DNA of 39,393 bases, from assembly GCF_000264375.1 (NCBI RefSeq), contig NZ_AJXW01000007.1, forward strand, positions 1-39,393, given 5' to 3'. The notes below the pieces were generated by a model. It was not told the DNA's origin. It made no database searches and saw only the letters and a program-made list of their open reading frames with translations. Positions 1 through 9,509 of the stretch are shown piece after piece. The translations under genes were made by a program, and so were the position numbers. Numbering within the stretch: the first letter of the stretch is position 1; the number at the start of each line of letters is the position of its first letter. The DNA is from Rhodanobacter thiooxydans LCS2. Its GTDB lineage: Bacteria > Pseudomonadota > Gammaproteobacteria > Xanthomonadales > Rhodanobacteraceae.

Positions 1-23
1 CGCGCGACGGGGCCGTTTTTTTA
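1..23 (+). terminator. Right arm and T-tract of an upstream terminator (cut by the window edge)
   Basis: The window opens with a GC-rich arm ending in CGACGGGGCCG, followed directly by seven T residues. This looks like the 3' half of a rho-independent terminator whose left arm lies before base 1. In related genomes lpxC commonly lies upstream of this dciA/M23/secA group, so it may end lpxC, but that gene is not visible here. The rest of 24-135 holds no gene that I can support. Confidence 0.45.
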
Positions 24-135
24 TGATGCATATCACGTTCTGAGGGCGTTGCGCTTCACGCCTCTGCTACATGGCGGATTACTCCTTAACAAACGGCGTG
101 CTATAAAACCGCCTGCAGCATGCGGACCGGCGCCA

Positions 136-618
136 TCAATCTGCGCCGGGCAAGGGGGAATCAGCAGTTTCGGCGAAGGACGCCAGCTCAAGGAACAGCG
201 CCCGCAATTCGGGGTCTGTGAATGATGCGGCGGCGGCCCTGAGGTGGGCGGCGGCGGCAGGCGAAAGCGGTTTCGACCGGTCCGGCGCTGTGGCGGCTGG
301 TGCAGGGGGGATCACTTTCACGGTGACTGAACTGGCGCAGGTGCCAATGGCATGTGCGGCGGCAAGGATTTGCGTCTGCATCAAGCGCAGGCGTGATGCC
401 CAGCCCGGTGAAGACGCCAGGAAGACGAGGCGATCGTTGCGCAGGTTGGCGAACCTCACCTGCTCGCGCAGCGGTAACGGCAATGTCTGGCGCAGTGCGC
501 GGTCCAGCGCTTCCAGCGCGTCGGCCCTTCGGGCCAGCGTCGCGAAGGAGCCGCAGTCGGCGAGGGGCTTCGGCCCGCTGCCGGTGCGGCGGGAAGTGGC
601 CGGAGTGGCGTGTTGCAT
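136..618 (-). CDS. dciA: DciA-type (DUF721) replicative helicase loader/operator
   Basis: A 160-residue protein of the DUF721/DciA family. Family members act on the replicative helicase DnaB in bacteria that lack DnaC or DnaI. After a low-complexity, basic N-terminus (residues 1-20), the core at about 25-110 shows the family pattern: a helix rich in Leu and Ala, the segment LPLPLREQVRFANLRNDRLV, an 'SPGWASRLR' motif, and a beta segment ending VTVKVIPP. The C-terminal 50 residues are Ala/Pro-rich with a final amphipathic helix. The gene is divergent from the M23 peptidase gene, with only 27 bases between the two start codons. Such divergence means each promoter probably lies inside the other gene. 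Assignment rests on motif recognition and the conserved dciA/M23/secA neighbourhood. Confidence 0.82.
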   Translation of the reverse strand: MQHATPATSRRTGSGPKPLADCGSFATLARRADALEALDRALRQTLPLPLREQVRFANLRNDRLVFLASSPGWASRLRLMQTQILAAAHAIGTCASSVTVKVIPPAPAATAPDRSKPLSPAAAAHLRAAAASFTDPELRALFLELASFAETADSPLPGAD

Positions 619-645
619 GGTGCCGGAATTCGACCCAGGAAAGAC

Positions 646-1575
646 ATGCAGATCATACTCGTATCACGCGCCAGGAAACTGCCGAAAACCCTCGACCTGG
701 CCGACCATCGCCTGCGCTGGAAGCTGTTTTCGGTCACTGCGCTGGCGGTACTCGGTTGCATGGGTGCCGGCATGGCGCTGGCCATGCTGGTGGCCAGTCC
801 GCGCGACCGCGCGCTGGCCGAGATCCGCGACCTGCAGCAGCAGGCCCGGCAGCAGGACGCCCAACTGGGCGGGGTGCGCCAGGAGGCCCAGCGCAGCCTC
901 GATGCGCTGGCCGTGAAGCTGGGCCAGCTGCAGGCCCAGTCGACCCGCCTGAATGCACTGGGCGAACGCCTGGCGGAGGTCGGCAAGCTCGACGACGGCG
1001 AGTTCGATTTCGACCAGCAGCCAGCCGTCGGCGGCGTCGAGGACCCCGGCAGCAGCGCTTATGCCCTGCCGCCGGCGCTGGACAACAGCATCAGCCAGCT
1101 GGCCAGCCAGTTCGACCGCCAGCAGGCGCAGCTGTCGGCGCTGCAGAGCCTGTTGCTGGATGCCCGGATCGAGTCCAATCTGAAGCCGACCGGGATGCCG
1201 GTGCCGGGTTACATCTCCTCCTATTTCGGCGTGCGCGCGGACCCGTTCGACGGCCGCTCGGCGCGGCATACCGGCATTGACATCTCGACCCCGCTCGGCA
1301 CGCCGGTGCACACCGTGGCCGAGGGCATGGTGACCTTTGCCGGCGTGCGCCAGGGCTACGGCAACGTAGTAGAGATCGACCACGGCAACGGCTACATGAC
1401 CCGCTACGCGCACAACAGCGCGCTGGTGGCGCGTCCCGGCCAGCACGTGCAGGTCGGCAACGTGGTGGCCCGGGCCGGTTCCACCGGCCGTTCCACCGGC
1501 TCGCACGTGCATTTCGAGGTCTGGTACAACGGCCGCGTGGTCAACCCGCTGGCGTTCGTGCGCAACCATCGCTGA
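646..1575 (+). CDS. Membrane-anchored M23 (LytM) metallopeptidase
   Basis: A 309-residue protein with a short basic cytoplasmic N-terminus, one transmembrane segment at about residues 27-50, a Gln/Ala-rich coiled-coil stalk at about 55-150, and a C-terminal LytM domain. The domain has the zinc ligands of an active murein endopeptidase: HTGID (His208, Asp212) and the HVH pair (His287, His289). M23 enzymes cut peptidoglycan cross-links in the periplasm. I chose ATG 646, which has AGGA five bases upstream, over the in-frame GTG at 610, which would overlap dciA and lacks a ribosome site. Only a short gap separates it from secA, and the pairing is common in Xanthomonas relatives. Because all ligands are present, it is more likely a hydrolase than a catalytically dead activator of the EnvC type. 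Confidence 0.88.
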   Translation: MQIILVSRARKLPKTLDLADHRLRWKLFSVTALAVLGCMGAGMALAMLVASPRDRALAEIRDLQQQARQQDAQLGGVRQEAQRSLDALAVKLGQLQAQSTRLNALGERLAEVGKLDDGEFDFDQQPAVGGVEDPGSSAYALPPALDNSISQLASQFDRQQAQLSALQSLLLDARIESNLKPTGMPVPGYISSYFGVRADPFDGRSARHTGIDISTPLGTPVHTVAEGMVTFAGVRQGYGNVVEIDHGNGYMTRYAHNSALVARPGQHVQVGNVVARAGSTGRSTGSHVHFEVWYNGRVVNPLAFVRNHR

Positions 1576-1698
1576 GGCCCGTTGCTGCCCGCCATCCCTT
1601 GAATCCTGCGCTGGCCGGCGCCATTCAGGATGGCGCTGCGGCTTGGCTCAACCGGCCGCGTCCCGGGCGCGGCTGCCTCCGCGGGTGGTGCCCGGCGG

Positions 1699-1714
1699 GC
1701 ATGTAGTAACATGC
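1699..1714 (+). promoter_or_regulatory. Palindrome over a possible secA -10 element
   Basis: GCATGT-AGTA-ACATGC is a 6-bp inverted repeat about 50 bases before the secA start, and it contains TAACAT, a passable -10 hexamer. No good -35 was found 16-18 bases upstream, so the promoter call is weak. The rest of 1576-1764 shows no gene. Confidence 0.22.
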
Positions 1715-1764
1715 TCGATTGGCCCGCGTGCGCCGTGGGCATTTCACTCCAACCCGGAAGATCG

Positions 1765-4509
<2,745 letters not shown>

Positions 4510-4517
4510 GTTGTTTT

Positions 4518-4707
4518 TTTGCGATCGATCCCTGATCGCGAAAGTCAAACGGGTGGCCATCCGTGGCCGTACTTCTCCACATCTTTGCGATCGTCCATGA
4601 TCGCGAAGGTCAAATGGGCGGCCATTCATGGCCGCACTCCTCAACTCTTTGCGATCGTCCCTGATCGCGAGAGTCAAACGGACGGCCATCCGTGGCCGCA
4701 CTCCTCA
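4518..4707. repeat. Three tandem ~65-bp repeats, each with two hairpins
   Basis: Units begin at 4521, 4587 and 4651 (spacing 66 and 64). Each unit holds an inverted repeat GCGATC...GATCGC, then a variable GTCAAA box, then a second inverted repeat GGCCA-TCCG-TGGCC (TTCA loop in unit 2), then a CT-rich tail. Unit 1 carries one extra base in its first loop. Substitutions in unit 2 occur on both sides of the second hairpin loop. The array lies between the secA stop and the shared terminator, in a region without genes. It is probably a dispersed repeat of this clade, but copy number cannot be judged from one window. Confidence 0.85.
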
Positions 4708-4714
4708 TCAAAAG

Positions 4715-4740
4715 AAAACCCCGCTGAGGCGGGGTTTTTT
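4715..4740. terminator. Bidirectional rho-independent terminator between secA and apaH
   Basis: AAAACCCCGC-TGAG-GCGGGGTTTT followed by two more T residues: a 6-bp GC stem (4719-4724 with 4729-4734) flanked by an A-run and a T-run. It can therefore end both secA (plus) and the apaH operon (minus, stop at 4768). Confidence 0.92.
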
Positions 4741-4767
4741 CATGGCTGTCGGTTCAGTAGTGGCGGA

Positions 4768-5619
4768 TCAGTCCTCGCCGCCGGGTGGGCGTTTGCGATA
4801 CGGCTCGGCGTTGACTGCGATGTACTGCAGCTCCTCGCTGTCCAGCCGCAAGGCGGTGAGCTGCCCGCCCCAGACGCAGCCGGTGTCGATCGCGTGCACG
4901 CCGAGTCCGGCGAAGCGGCCCAGTGCCGACCAGTGGCCGCAGACGATGCGGGTGTCGCGCCGGCGCATGCCGGGCACTTCGAACCACGGATACAGTCCGG
5001 CCTTCTGCGTGCCGGGAGCGCCCTTCGCCTCGAAGTCGATGCGGCCGTTGACGTCGCAGTAGCGCATCCGGGTCATCGTGTTGATGGTGGCGCGCTGGCG
5101 GTCCAGGCCCTGCAGCCGGCTCGACCACAGCGCCGGCCGGTTGCCGAACAGGTTGCGCAGCAGGCGTGGATGGTGCGGGCTGGACAGTTCGCGCTCGACC
5201 TCCTGCGCGGCGCGCTGCGCCTGGCGCAGCGTCCAGAGCGGCGCCAGGCCGGCATGCACCATGGTCCAGTTGAGCTGCTCGTCGTGGTGCAGCAGCTTCT
5301 GCGAACGCAGCCACTCGAACAGCACCGGTGCATCGTCGGCGAACAGCACCTCGCGCAACTCGGGATTTACGCGTGCCTGCGCATCGGGCCGGCGCTGGGC
5401 GATCGCCAGCAGGCTGAGGTCATGGTTGCCCAGGGTGACCACGCTGTATTCGCGCAGGCCGTGGATCAGCCGCAGCGTGTCCAGCGACTGGCCGCCGCGG
5501 TTGACCAGGTCGCCGCAGAACCACAGCCGGTCCTGCGCCGGGTCGAAGCGCAGCTTGTCGAGCAGGCGTTGCAATTCGGGATAGCAGCCCTGCACGTCGC
5601 CGATCGCGTACGTAGCCAT
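4768..5619 (-). CDS. apaH: Symmetrical bis(5'-nucleosyl)-tetraphosphatase ApaH
   Basis: A 283-residue member of the calcineurin-like metallophosphatase family. It hydrolyses Ap4A to two ADP and also removes Np4 caps from RNA in E. coli. Metal-binding motifs are in order near the N-terminus: GDVQGC (residues 7-12), GDLVNRG and GNHD, with later His residues in MVHAGL and CGHW. It is the last gene of the lptD-surA-pdxA-rsmA-apaG-apaH block, 15 bases after apaG, and is followed by the strong terminator at 4715-4740. Length matches the family. Confidence 0.96.
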   Translation of the reverse strand: MATYAIGDVQGCYPELQRLLDKLRFDPAQDRLWFCGDLVNRGGQSLDTLRLIHGLREYSVVTLGNHDLSLLAIAQRRPDAQARVNPELREVLFADDAPVLFEWLRSQKLLHHDEQLNWTMVHAGLAPLWTLRQAQRAAQEVERELSSPHHPRLLRNLFGNRPALWSSRLQGLDRQRATINTMTRMRYCDVNGRIDFEAKGAPGTQKAGLYPWFEVPGMRRRDTRIVCGHWSALGRFAGLGVHAIDTGCVWGGQLTALRLDSEELQYIAVNAEPYRKRPPGGED

Positions 5620-5634
5620 GTCAGCGCAGGGCCA

Positions 5635-6018
5635 TTAGTGCAGCGTACGCGGAATGGACAGGGTGAAGGTCGGGATGGGCGCCTCGAACTCCGTGCCGTC
5701 GTCGGCCAGCATCCGGTAGCTGCCGCCCATGGTGCCGACCGGCGTCTCCAGCACCGCGCCGGAGGTGTATTCGAAATCGTCGCCGGGCCGCATCCACGGC
5801 TGTTCGCCGACCACGCCCTCGCTGGTGACCTCCTCGACCTTGCCGTTGGCGTCGGTGATCATCCAGCGGCGTGCGAGCAGGCGCGCGGGCATCTCGCCGG
5901 CGTTGCGCAGGGTGACGGTGTAGGCGAAAACGTAGCGATTGTCACCGGGCTTCGATTGGTCGGGGACGAAGCGGGTTTCGACCTGCACGTCGATCGTGTA
6001 GGAAGATTTTTCAGTCAT
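5635..6018 (-). CDS. apaG: ApaG domain protein
   Basis: A 127-residue protein starting MTEKSSYTIDVQVETRF. ApaG proteins are fibronectin-III-like beta sandwiches, also called DUF525; their role in bacteria is not settled. Family signature segments are visible: YVFAYTVTLRN, ARLLARRWMITDANG, and a glycine-rich stretch GVVGEQPWMRPGDDFEYTSG followed by the 'METPVGTMGGSY'-like loop. The reading frame is open further upstream to 6237, but the start at 6018 gives the family length of about 125 residues. It sits 46 bases after rsmA and 15 bases before apaH, consistent with one transcript. Confidence 0.96.
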   Translation of the reverse strand: MTEKSSYTIDVQVETRFVPDQSKPGDNRYVFAYTVTLRNAGEMPARLLARRWMITDANGKVEEVTSEGVVGEQPWMRPGDDFEYTSGAVLETPVGTMGGSYRMLADDGTEFEAPIPTFTLSIPRTLH

Positions 6019-6064
6019 GCCCGGATTGTAAGGCCTGCCGCCGCGAATGGGGCGCGCGTTTCCC

Positions 6065-6853
6065 TCAGAGGCCGCCGTAGACCTTGGCCAGGCGCACGAA
6101 ATCGGCCGGAGCGAGGGTTTCGGCGCGTGCTTTCGGGTCGACATCGGCGCGACGGATCGCGTCGGCATCGAGCAGTTGCCGCAGTGCATTGGCCAGCGTC
6201 TTGCGGCGCTGGCCAAACGCGGCCTTGACCACGGCATGGACGTGCTCGGGCGGTGCGTCGTGCAATTCGCCGACCGGCAGCGGCACCAGCCGTACCACCG
6301 CGGACTCCACCTTCGGCGGCGGGCGGAACGCTTCCGGCGGCACGTCGAACAGCGGCTCCACGCGGCAGGCCAGCTGCAGCATCACCGACAGCCGGCCGTA
6401 CACCTTGCTGCCCGGCTCGGCGGCCATGCGCTCGACCACTTCCTTCTGCAGCATGAAATGCATGTCGCGGATGGCCGCGGCGTGCTCGACGCAGTGGAAC
6501 AGGATCGGGCTGGAGATGTAGTACGGCAGGTTGCCGGCGATGCGCAGCTGCGGCGCGCCGTGGCTGTGCGCCAGCGCGCTGAAGTCCACCTTCAGCACGT
6601 CGGCGTGGATAACGTGCAGCTCGCCCACCGTGGCAGCACGCGAACGCAGGTCGGGGATCAGGTCGGTGTCCAGTTCGATCGCGGTGAGCCTGCCCGCCGC
6701 CGCCAGCAGTGGCAGGGTCAGCGCGCCTTCGCCGGGACCGATCTCGACCATGAAATCCTCCGGCCGCGGCGCGATCGCGCTGACGATGCGGTCGATGTAG
6801 CGCCGGTCGTGCAGGAAGTGCTGGCCGAAGCTTTTCTTGGGTCGGGCGTTCAT
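6065..6853 (-). CDS. rsmA: 16S rRNA (A1518/A1519-N6,N6)-dimethyltransferase RsmA (KsgA)
   Basis: A 262-residue SAM-dependent rRNA dimethyltransferase that modifies two adjacent adenines in helix 45 of 16S rRNA during 30S maturation. The N-terminus carries KKSFGQHFL, followed by the SAM-binding motif EIGPGEGALT (about residues 37-46) and the catalytic motif NLPYYISSPILF. The C-terminal helical domain ends with a typical Arg-rich segment. In E. coli pdxA and rsmA overlap or nearly touch; here a 266-base hairpin-rich insert separates them (see 6864-7054), so translation coupling to pdxA is broken unless the small reading frame in the insert is translated. Confidence 0.97.
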   Translation of the reverse strand: MNARPKKSFGQHFLHDRRYIDRIVSAIAPRPEDFMVEIGPGEGALTLPLLAAAGRLTAIELDTDLIPDLRSRAATVGELHVIHADVLKVDFSALAHSHGAPQLRIAGNLPYYISSPILFHCVEHAAAIRDMHFMLQKEVVERMAAEPGSKVYGRLSVMLQLACRVEPLFDVPPEAFRPPPKVESAVVRLVPLPVGELHDAPPEHVHAVVKAAFGQRRKTLANALRQLLDADAIRRADVDPKARAETLAPADFVRLAKVYGGL

Positions 6854-6863
6854 GGGGTAGCAG

Positions 6864-7054
6864 TGAGAGGTTGTGATTTTCTCAACCTCTCAGACCGGCC
6901 GCGGCGAGGGGCATGGATGTCCGAGTTGAGGCAACGCAGGAGCGGTTCCCCGATGGCCGGACCTGAAACAGTCACGCAAGTGACTGTTTCAGGTGAGCGA
7001 GTCCGGGCGCATACCGGACTCGCGATCGAAGAAAACCACAGGGTGTGGTTTTCT
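6864..7054. repeat. Cluster of four perfect hairpins between pdxA and rsmA
   Basis: Four separate inverted repeats lie in the 266-base gap. (1) TGAGAGGTTG 6864-6873 with CAACCTCTCA 6883-6892. (2) ACCTGAAACAGTCAC 6961-6975 with its exact 15-base complement at 6980-6994, loop GCAA. (3) GCGAGTCCGG 6997-7006 with CCGGACTCGC 7014-7023. (4) AGAAAACCACA 7030-7040 with TGTGGTTTTCT 7044-7054. The arms are unrelated to each other, so this is a composite element and not a tandem repeat. A minus-strand frame of 88 codons (GTG at 7116, stop at 6850) spans the whole gap, begins 3 bases after the pdxA stop and overlaps the rsmA ATG as ATGA. I do not call it a gene because hairpin arms dictate most of its sequence. 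Confidence 0.85.
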
Positions 7055-7119
7055 CCACAAGCTCTGAGCGGAGAGGAGCGGGAAACGGGAGTGGAGGCGT
7101 GGCTGCTTTTGCTCACTTC

Positions 7120-8127
7120 TCACTCCTCTTCATGCTCTTCTCGCTGGCGTGCCGCCAGCGCCAACGCGAGGTTTGCCGCCGCGATCAGGCTGGATGGATC
7201 GGCGCGGCCGCTGCCGGCCAGGTCCAGCGCGGTGCCGTGATCGACCGAGGTGCGGATGAACGGCAGGCCGAGGGTGAGGTTCACGGTGCGGTCGAACGCC
7301 TCGCTCTTCAGCACCGGCAGGGCCTGGTCGTGGTACATCGCCAGCACGGCGTCGTAATGCGCGCGCTGTGCCGGCACGAAGGCAGTGTCGGCGGGCAGCG
7401 GGCCGAGCAACTGCATGCCTTCGCGGCGCAGGGCGTCGAGCACCGGGATCAGCGTGTCGATCTCCTCGCGGCCGAGGTGGCCGCCTTCGCCGGCGTGCGG
7501 GTTGAGCCCGAGCACCGCGATGCGCGGCGCGGCCATGCCGAACTTGCGCTGCAGCTCGGCGTGCACGATGCGCAGCGTGCGGGTCAGCGCGGCGGGAGTG
7601 ATCGCCGCCGGCACCGCCGCGAGCGACAGATGGGTAGTGGCCAGCGCCACCCGCAGTTCCGGGCTGGCCAGCATCATCACCACGTCGGCGCGCGCGCGTT
7701 CGGCGAAGAACTCGGTATGTCCGCTGAAGCGGATGCCGGCGTCGTTGATCGAGGACTTCTGCAGCGGCGCGGTGACCACCGCGTCGTAGCGGCCAGCCAT
7801 GCAGCCGTCGGCGGCTTCGGCCAGCGTGTCCAGCACGTGACGGGCGTTGCGCGGGTCCGGCCGGCCCGGCACTTCCTCGATGGCCAGCGGAACGTGGTGC
7901 AGACGCAGCGAGCCGGGGCGGCGTGCCGCCTGGTGGCTGCCGTCGTCGTCGGTGAGTTCGATGGCCACGCCGCAGCGCGAGGCGGCGCGTTGCAGCAGGC
8001 CGCGATCGGTGATCGCGACCAGGCTCGCTGCCAGCGGCGTGGCGGCCAGGCGGATCAGGAGCTCGGCGCCAACGCCCGCCGGCTCACCCGCCGTCAGCGC
8101 GAGCCGGGGCAGTGGCATGGTGTCCAA
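7120..8127 (-). CDS. pdxA: 4-hydroxythreonine-4-phosphate dehydrogenase PdxA
   Basis: A 335-residue NAD-dependent dehydrogenase of the DXP-dependent pyridoxal phosphate pathway. It oxidises 4-phosphohydroxy-L-threonine to the intermediate condensed with DXP by PdxJ. Visible signatures are LALTAGEPAGVG at the N-terminus, the metal-ligand contexts SGHTEFF, MYHDQALPVLK and VDHGTALDLAG, and the GLNPHAGEGG loop. It begins 6 bases after surA, in the canonical surA-pdxA order. Dxs, encoded at 35609-37498, would supply the DXP used by the same pathway. Confidence 0.97.
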   Translation of the reverse strand: MDTMPLPRLALTAGEPAGVGAELLIRLAATPLAASLVAITDRGLLQRAASRCGVAIELTDDDGSHQAARRPGSLRLHHVPLAIEEVPGRPDPRNARHVLDTLAEAADGCMAGRYDAVVTAPLQKSSINDAGIRFSGHTEFFAERARADVVMMLASPELRVALATTHLSLAAVPAAITPAALTRTLRIVHAELQRKFGMAAPRIAVLGLNPHAGEGGHLGREEIDTLIPVLDALRREGMQLLGPLPADTAFVPAQRAHYDAVLAMYHDQALPVLKSEAFDRTVNLTLGLPFIRTSVDHGTALDLAGSGRADPSSLIAAANLALALAARQREEHEEE

Positions 8128-8133
8128 CCGCCG

Positions 8134-9474
8134 TTACGGCGAGCTGGCGGCAGCCTGGCTGTCCGCGTCGCGCAACTCGGGCACCAGGACGTCGACATAG
8201 GCGTTGGAGCGCAGGTCGCGCAGGTAGTCGTCGTAGACCTGTTCGGACTTGCGCGTGCCGATGGCCTGCCGCGCCTGGTCGCGTTCGATCTGCACGGTCT
8301 GGTCGCTCTGGCGTTCGCCGAGCCGCTGCACGATGTGCCAGCCGGCGGCGCTCTGGAACGGCTGCGACACCTGGTCGTCCTTCAGCTGGGCCAGTTGCGC
8401 GGCAATGGCCTGGCCCCATGCCTGCGGCGGGAACCAGCCCATGTCGCCGCCGATGTTGGCGGTGGTGTCGTCCTTGGAGTTTTCCTTGGCCAGCGTGGCG
8501 AAGTCCTCGTGCTTGTCGACGATGCGGTGGTACAGGTCCTGCGCCTTCTGCTGCGCCTGCGCCGGGGTCAGCAGATCGCTTGGCTTGATCAGGATCTGCC
8601 GCGCATGCAGCTCGGTGACCATCTTGCGGCTGCTCTGGCGCTGATCGACCAGCTTGAGGATGTGGAAGCCGGTCGGGCCGCGCAGCGCCGCGCTGACGTC
8701 GCCGGGCTTCATCGAAGCGAGGGTGTCCGCGAACGCGGGCGGGATTTCGTCCAGCCGGCGCCAGCCGAGGTCGCCGCCGTCGAGCGCGTCGGACGCGTCG
8801 GAGTAGCGGATCGCGGCGGCGTTGAAATCCATGCCCCCCTTGATCGCGGCCAGCGCCTGCTCGGCCTTGGCCTGGCTGGCCTGGATCGCGGTGGCGTCAG
8901 CGCCGCCCGGGATGCTGATCTGGATGTGCGCCAAGTGCACCTCGCCGGCCTTGTAGGTCGGGCTGCTGAGCAGGTTGTCGATCTCGCTGTCGGTGACCGA
9001 GACCGAATCCTGCACCACGCTCTGGTGCAGCCGCTGCACGGTGATCTGGTCGGCCAGCTGCTCGCGGAACGAGGCGAAGCTGGCGCCGCTGCGCTCCACC
9101 TCGGCACGCAACTGCTCGGGACTGAGCTTGTTCTGCTCGGCCACGCCCTGGACGGCCTGGTCGACGTCGGCATTGGAGATGCGAATGCCCTGGTCCTGCG
9201 CCTTCTGGATCTGCAGGCGCATCAGCACCAGCCGGTTCAGTACCTGCTGCTGCAGCACGTTCATTGGCGGCAGCTGGCCGGCGCGGCCGGCGTACTGTTG
9301 CTGCACCGAGGCCACGGCGTCGTTCAGCTCGCTCTGCAGGATCACGTCGTCGTTGACCACCGCCACGATGCGGTCCAGCGGCTGGTCGGCCGGCGCGGCC
9401 GGCGCCAGCAGCTGGGCGTGGGCGGGGAGCATGATCGCGAGCGCGAGCAGGAGGGATGCAAGGGATTGCTTCAT
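8134..9474 (-). CDS. surA: Periplasmic chaperone / peptidyl-prolyl isomerase SurA
   Basis: A 446-residue secreted chaperone that carries outer-membrane beta-barrel proteins, including LptD, through the periplasm to the Bam complex. There is a signal peptide of about 20 residues (hydrophobic run, then PAHAQ). The N-terminal SurA domain follows, beginning at DRIVAVVNDDVILQSEL. Two parvulin domains come next, at about 180-285 and 290-390, each with a GGDLGW or GGDMGWF motif and an 'F(I)V' strand, then a C-terminal helix ending the chaperone core. It lies 35 bases after lptD and 6 before pdxA, so it is probably cotranscribed with its own client. Confidence 0.97.
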   Translation of the reverse strand: MKQSLASLLLALAIMLPAHAQLLAPAAPADQPLDRIVAVVNDDVILQSELNDAVASVQQQYAGRAGQLPPMNVLQQQVLNRLVLMRLQIQKAQDQGIRISNADVDQAVQGVAEQNKLSPEQLRAEVERSGASFASFREQLADQITVQRLHQSVVQDSVSVTDSEIDNLLSSPTYKAGEVHLAHIQISIPGGADATAIQASQAKAEQALAAIKGGMDFNAAAIRYSDASDALDGGDLGWRRLDEIPPAFADTLASMKPGDVSAALRGPTGFHILKLVDQRQSSRKMVTELHARQILIKPSDLLTPAQAQQKAQDLYHRIVDKHEDFATLAKENSKDDTTANIGGDMGWFPPQAWGQAIAAQLAQLKDDQVSQPFQSAAGWHIVQRLGERQSDQTVQIERDQARQAIGTRKSEQVYDDYLRDLRSNAYVDVLVPELRDADSQAAASSP

Positions 9475-9509
9475 CAGTGGAAAGCCTGATTTCGCCGGGG
9501 CGAATGCGT

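Noticed and set aside
610..645. Upstream GTG start for the M23 peptidase
   Set aside because: It overlaps dciA and has no ribosome site; ATG 646 has AGGA at proper spacing.
6850..7116. 88-codon minus frame filling the pdxA-rsmA gap
   Set aside because: Not called as a gene because hairpin arms account for most of it; kept as a finding since the frame fits the gap so exactly.
7045..9489. 814-codon open frame antisense to pdxA and surA
   Set aside because: It crosses two well-supported genes and the hairpin insert, and encodes repetitive Arg/Gln/Val sequence.
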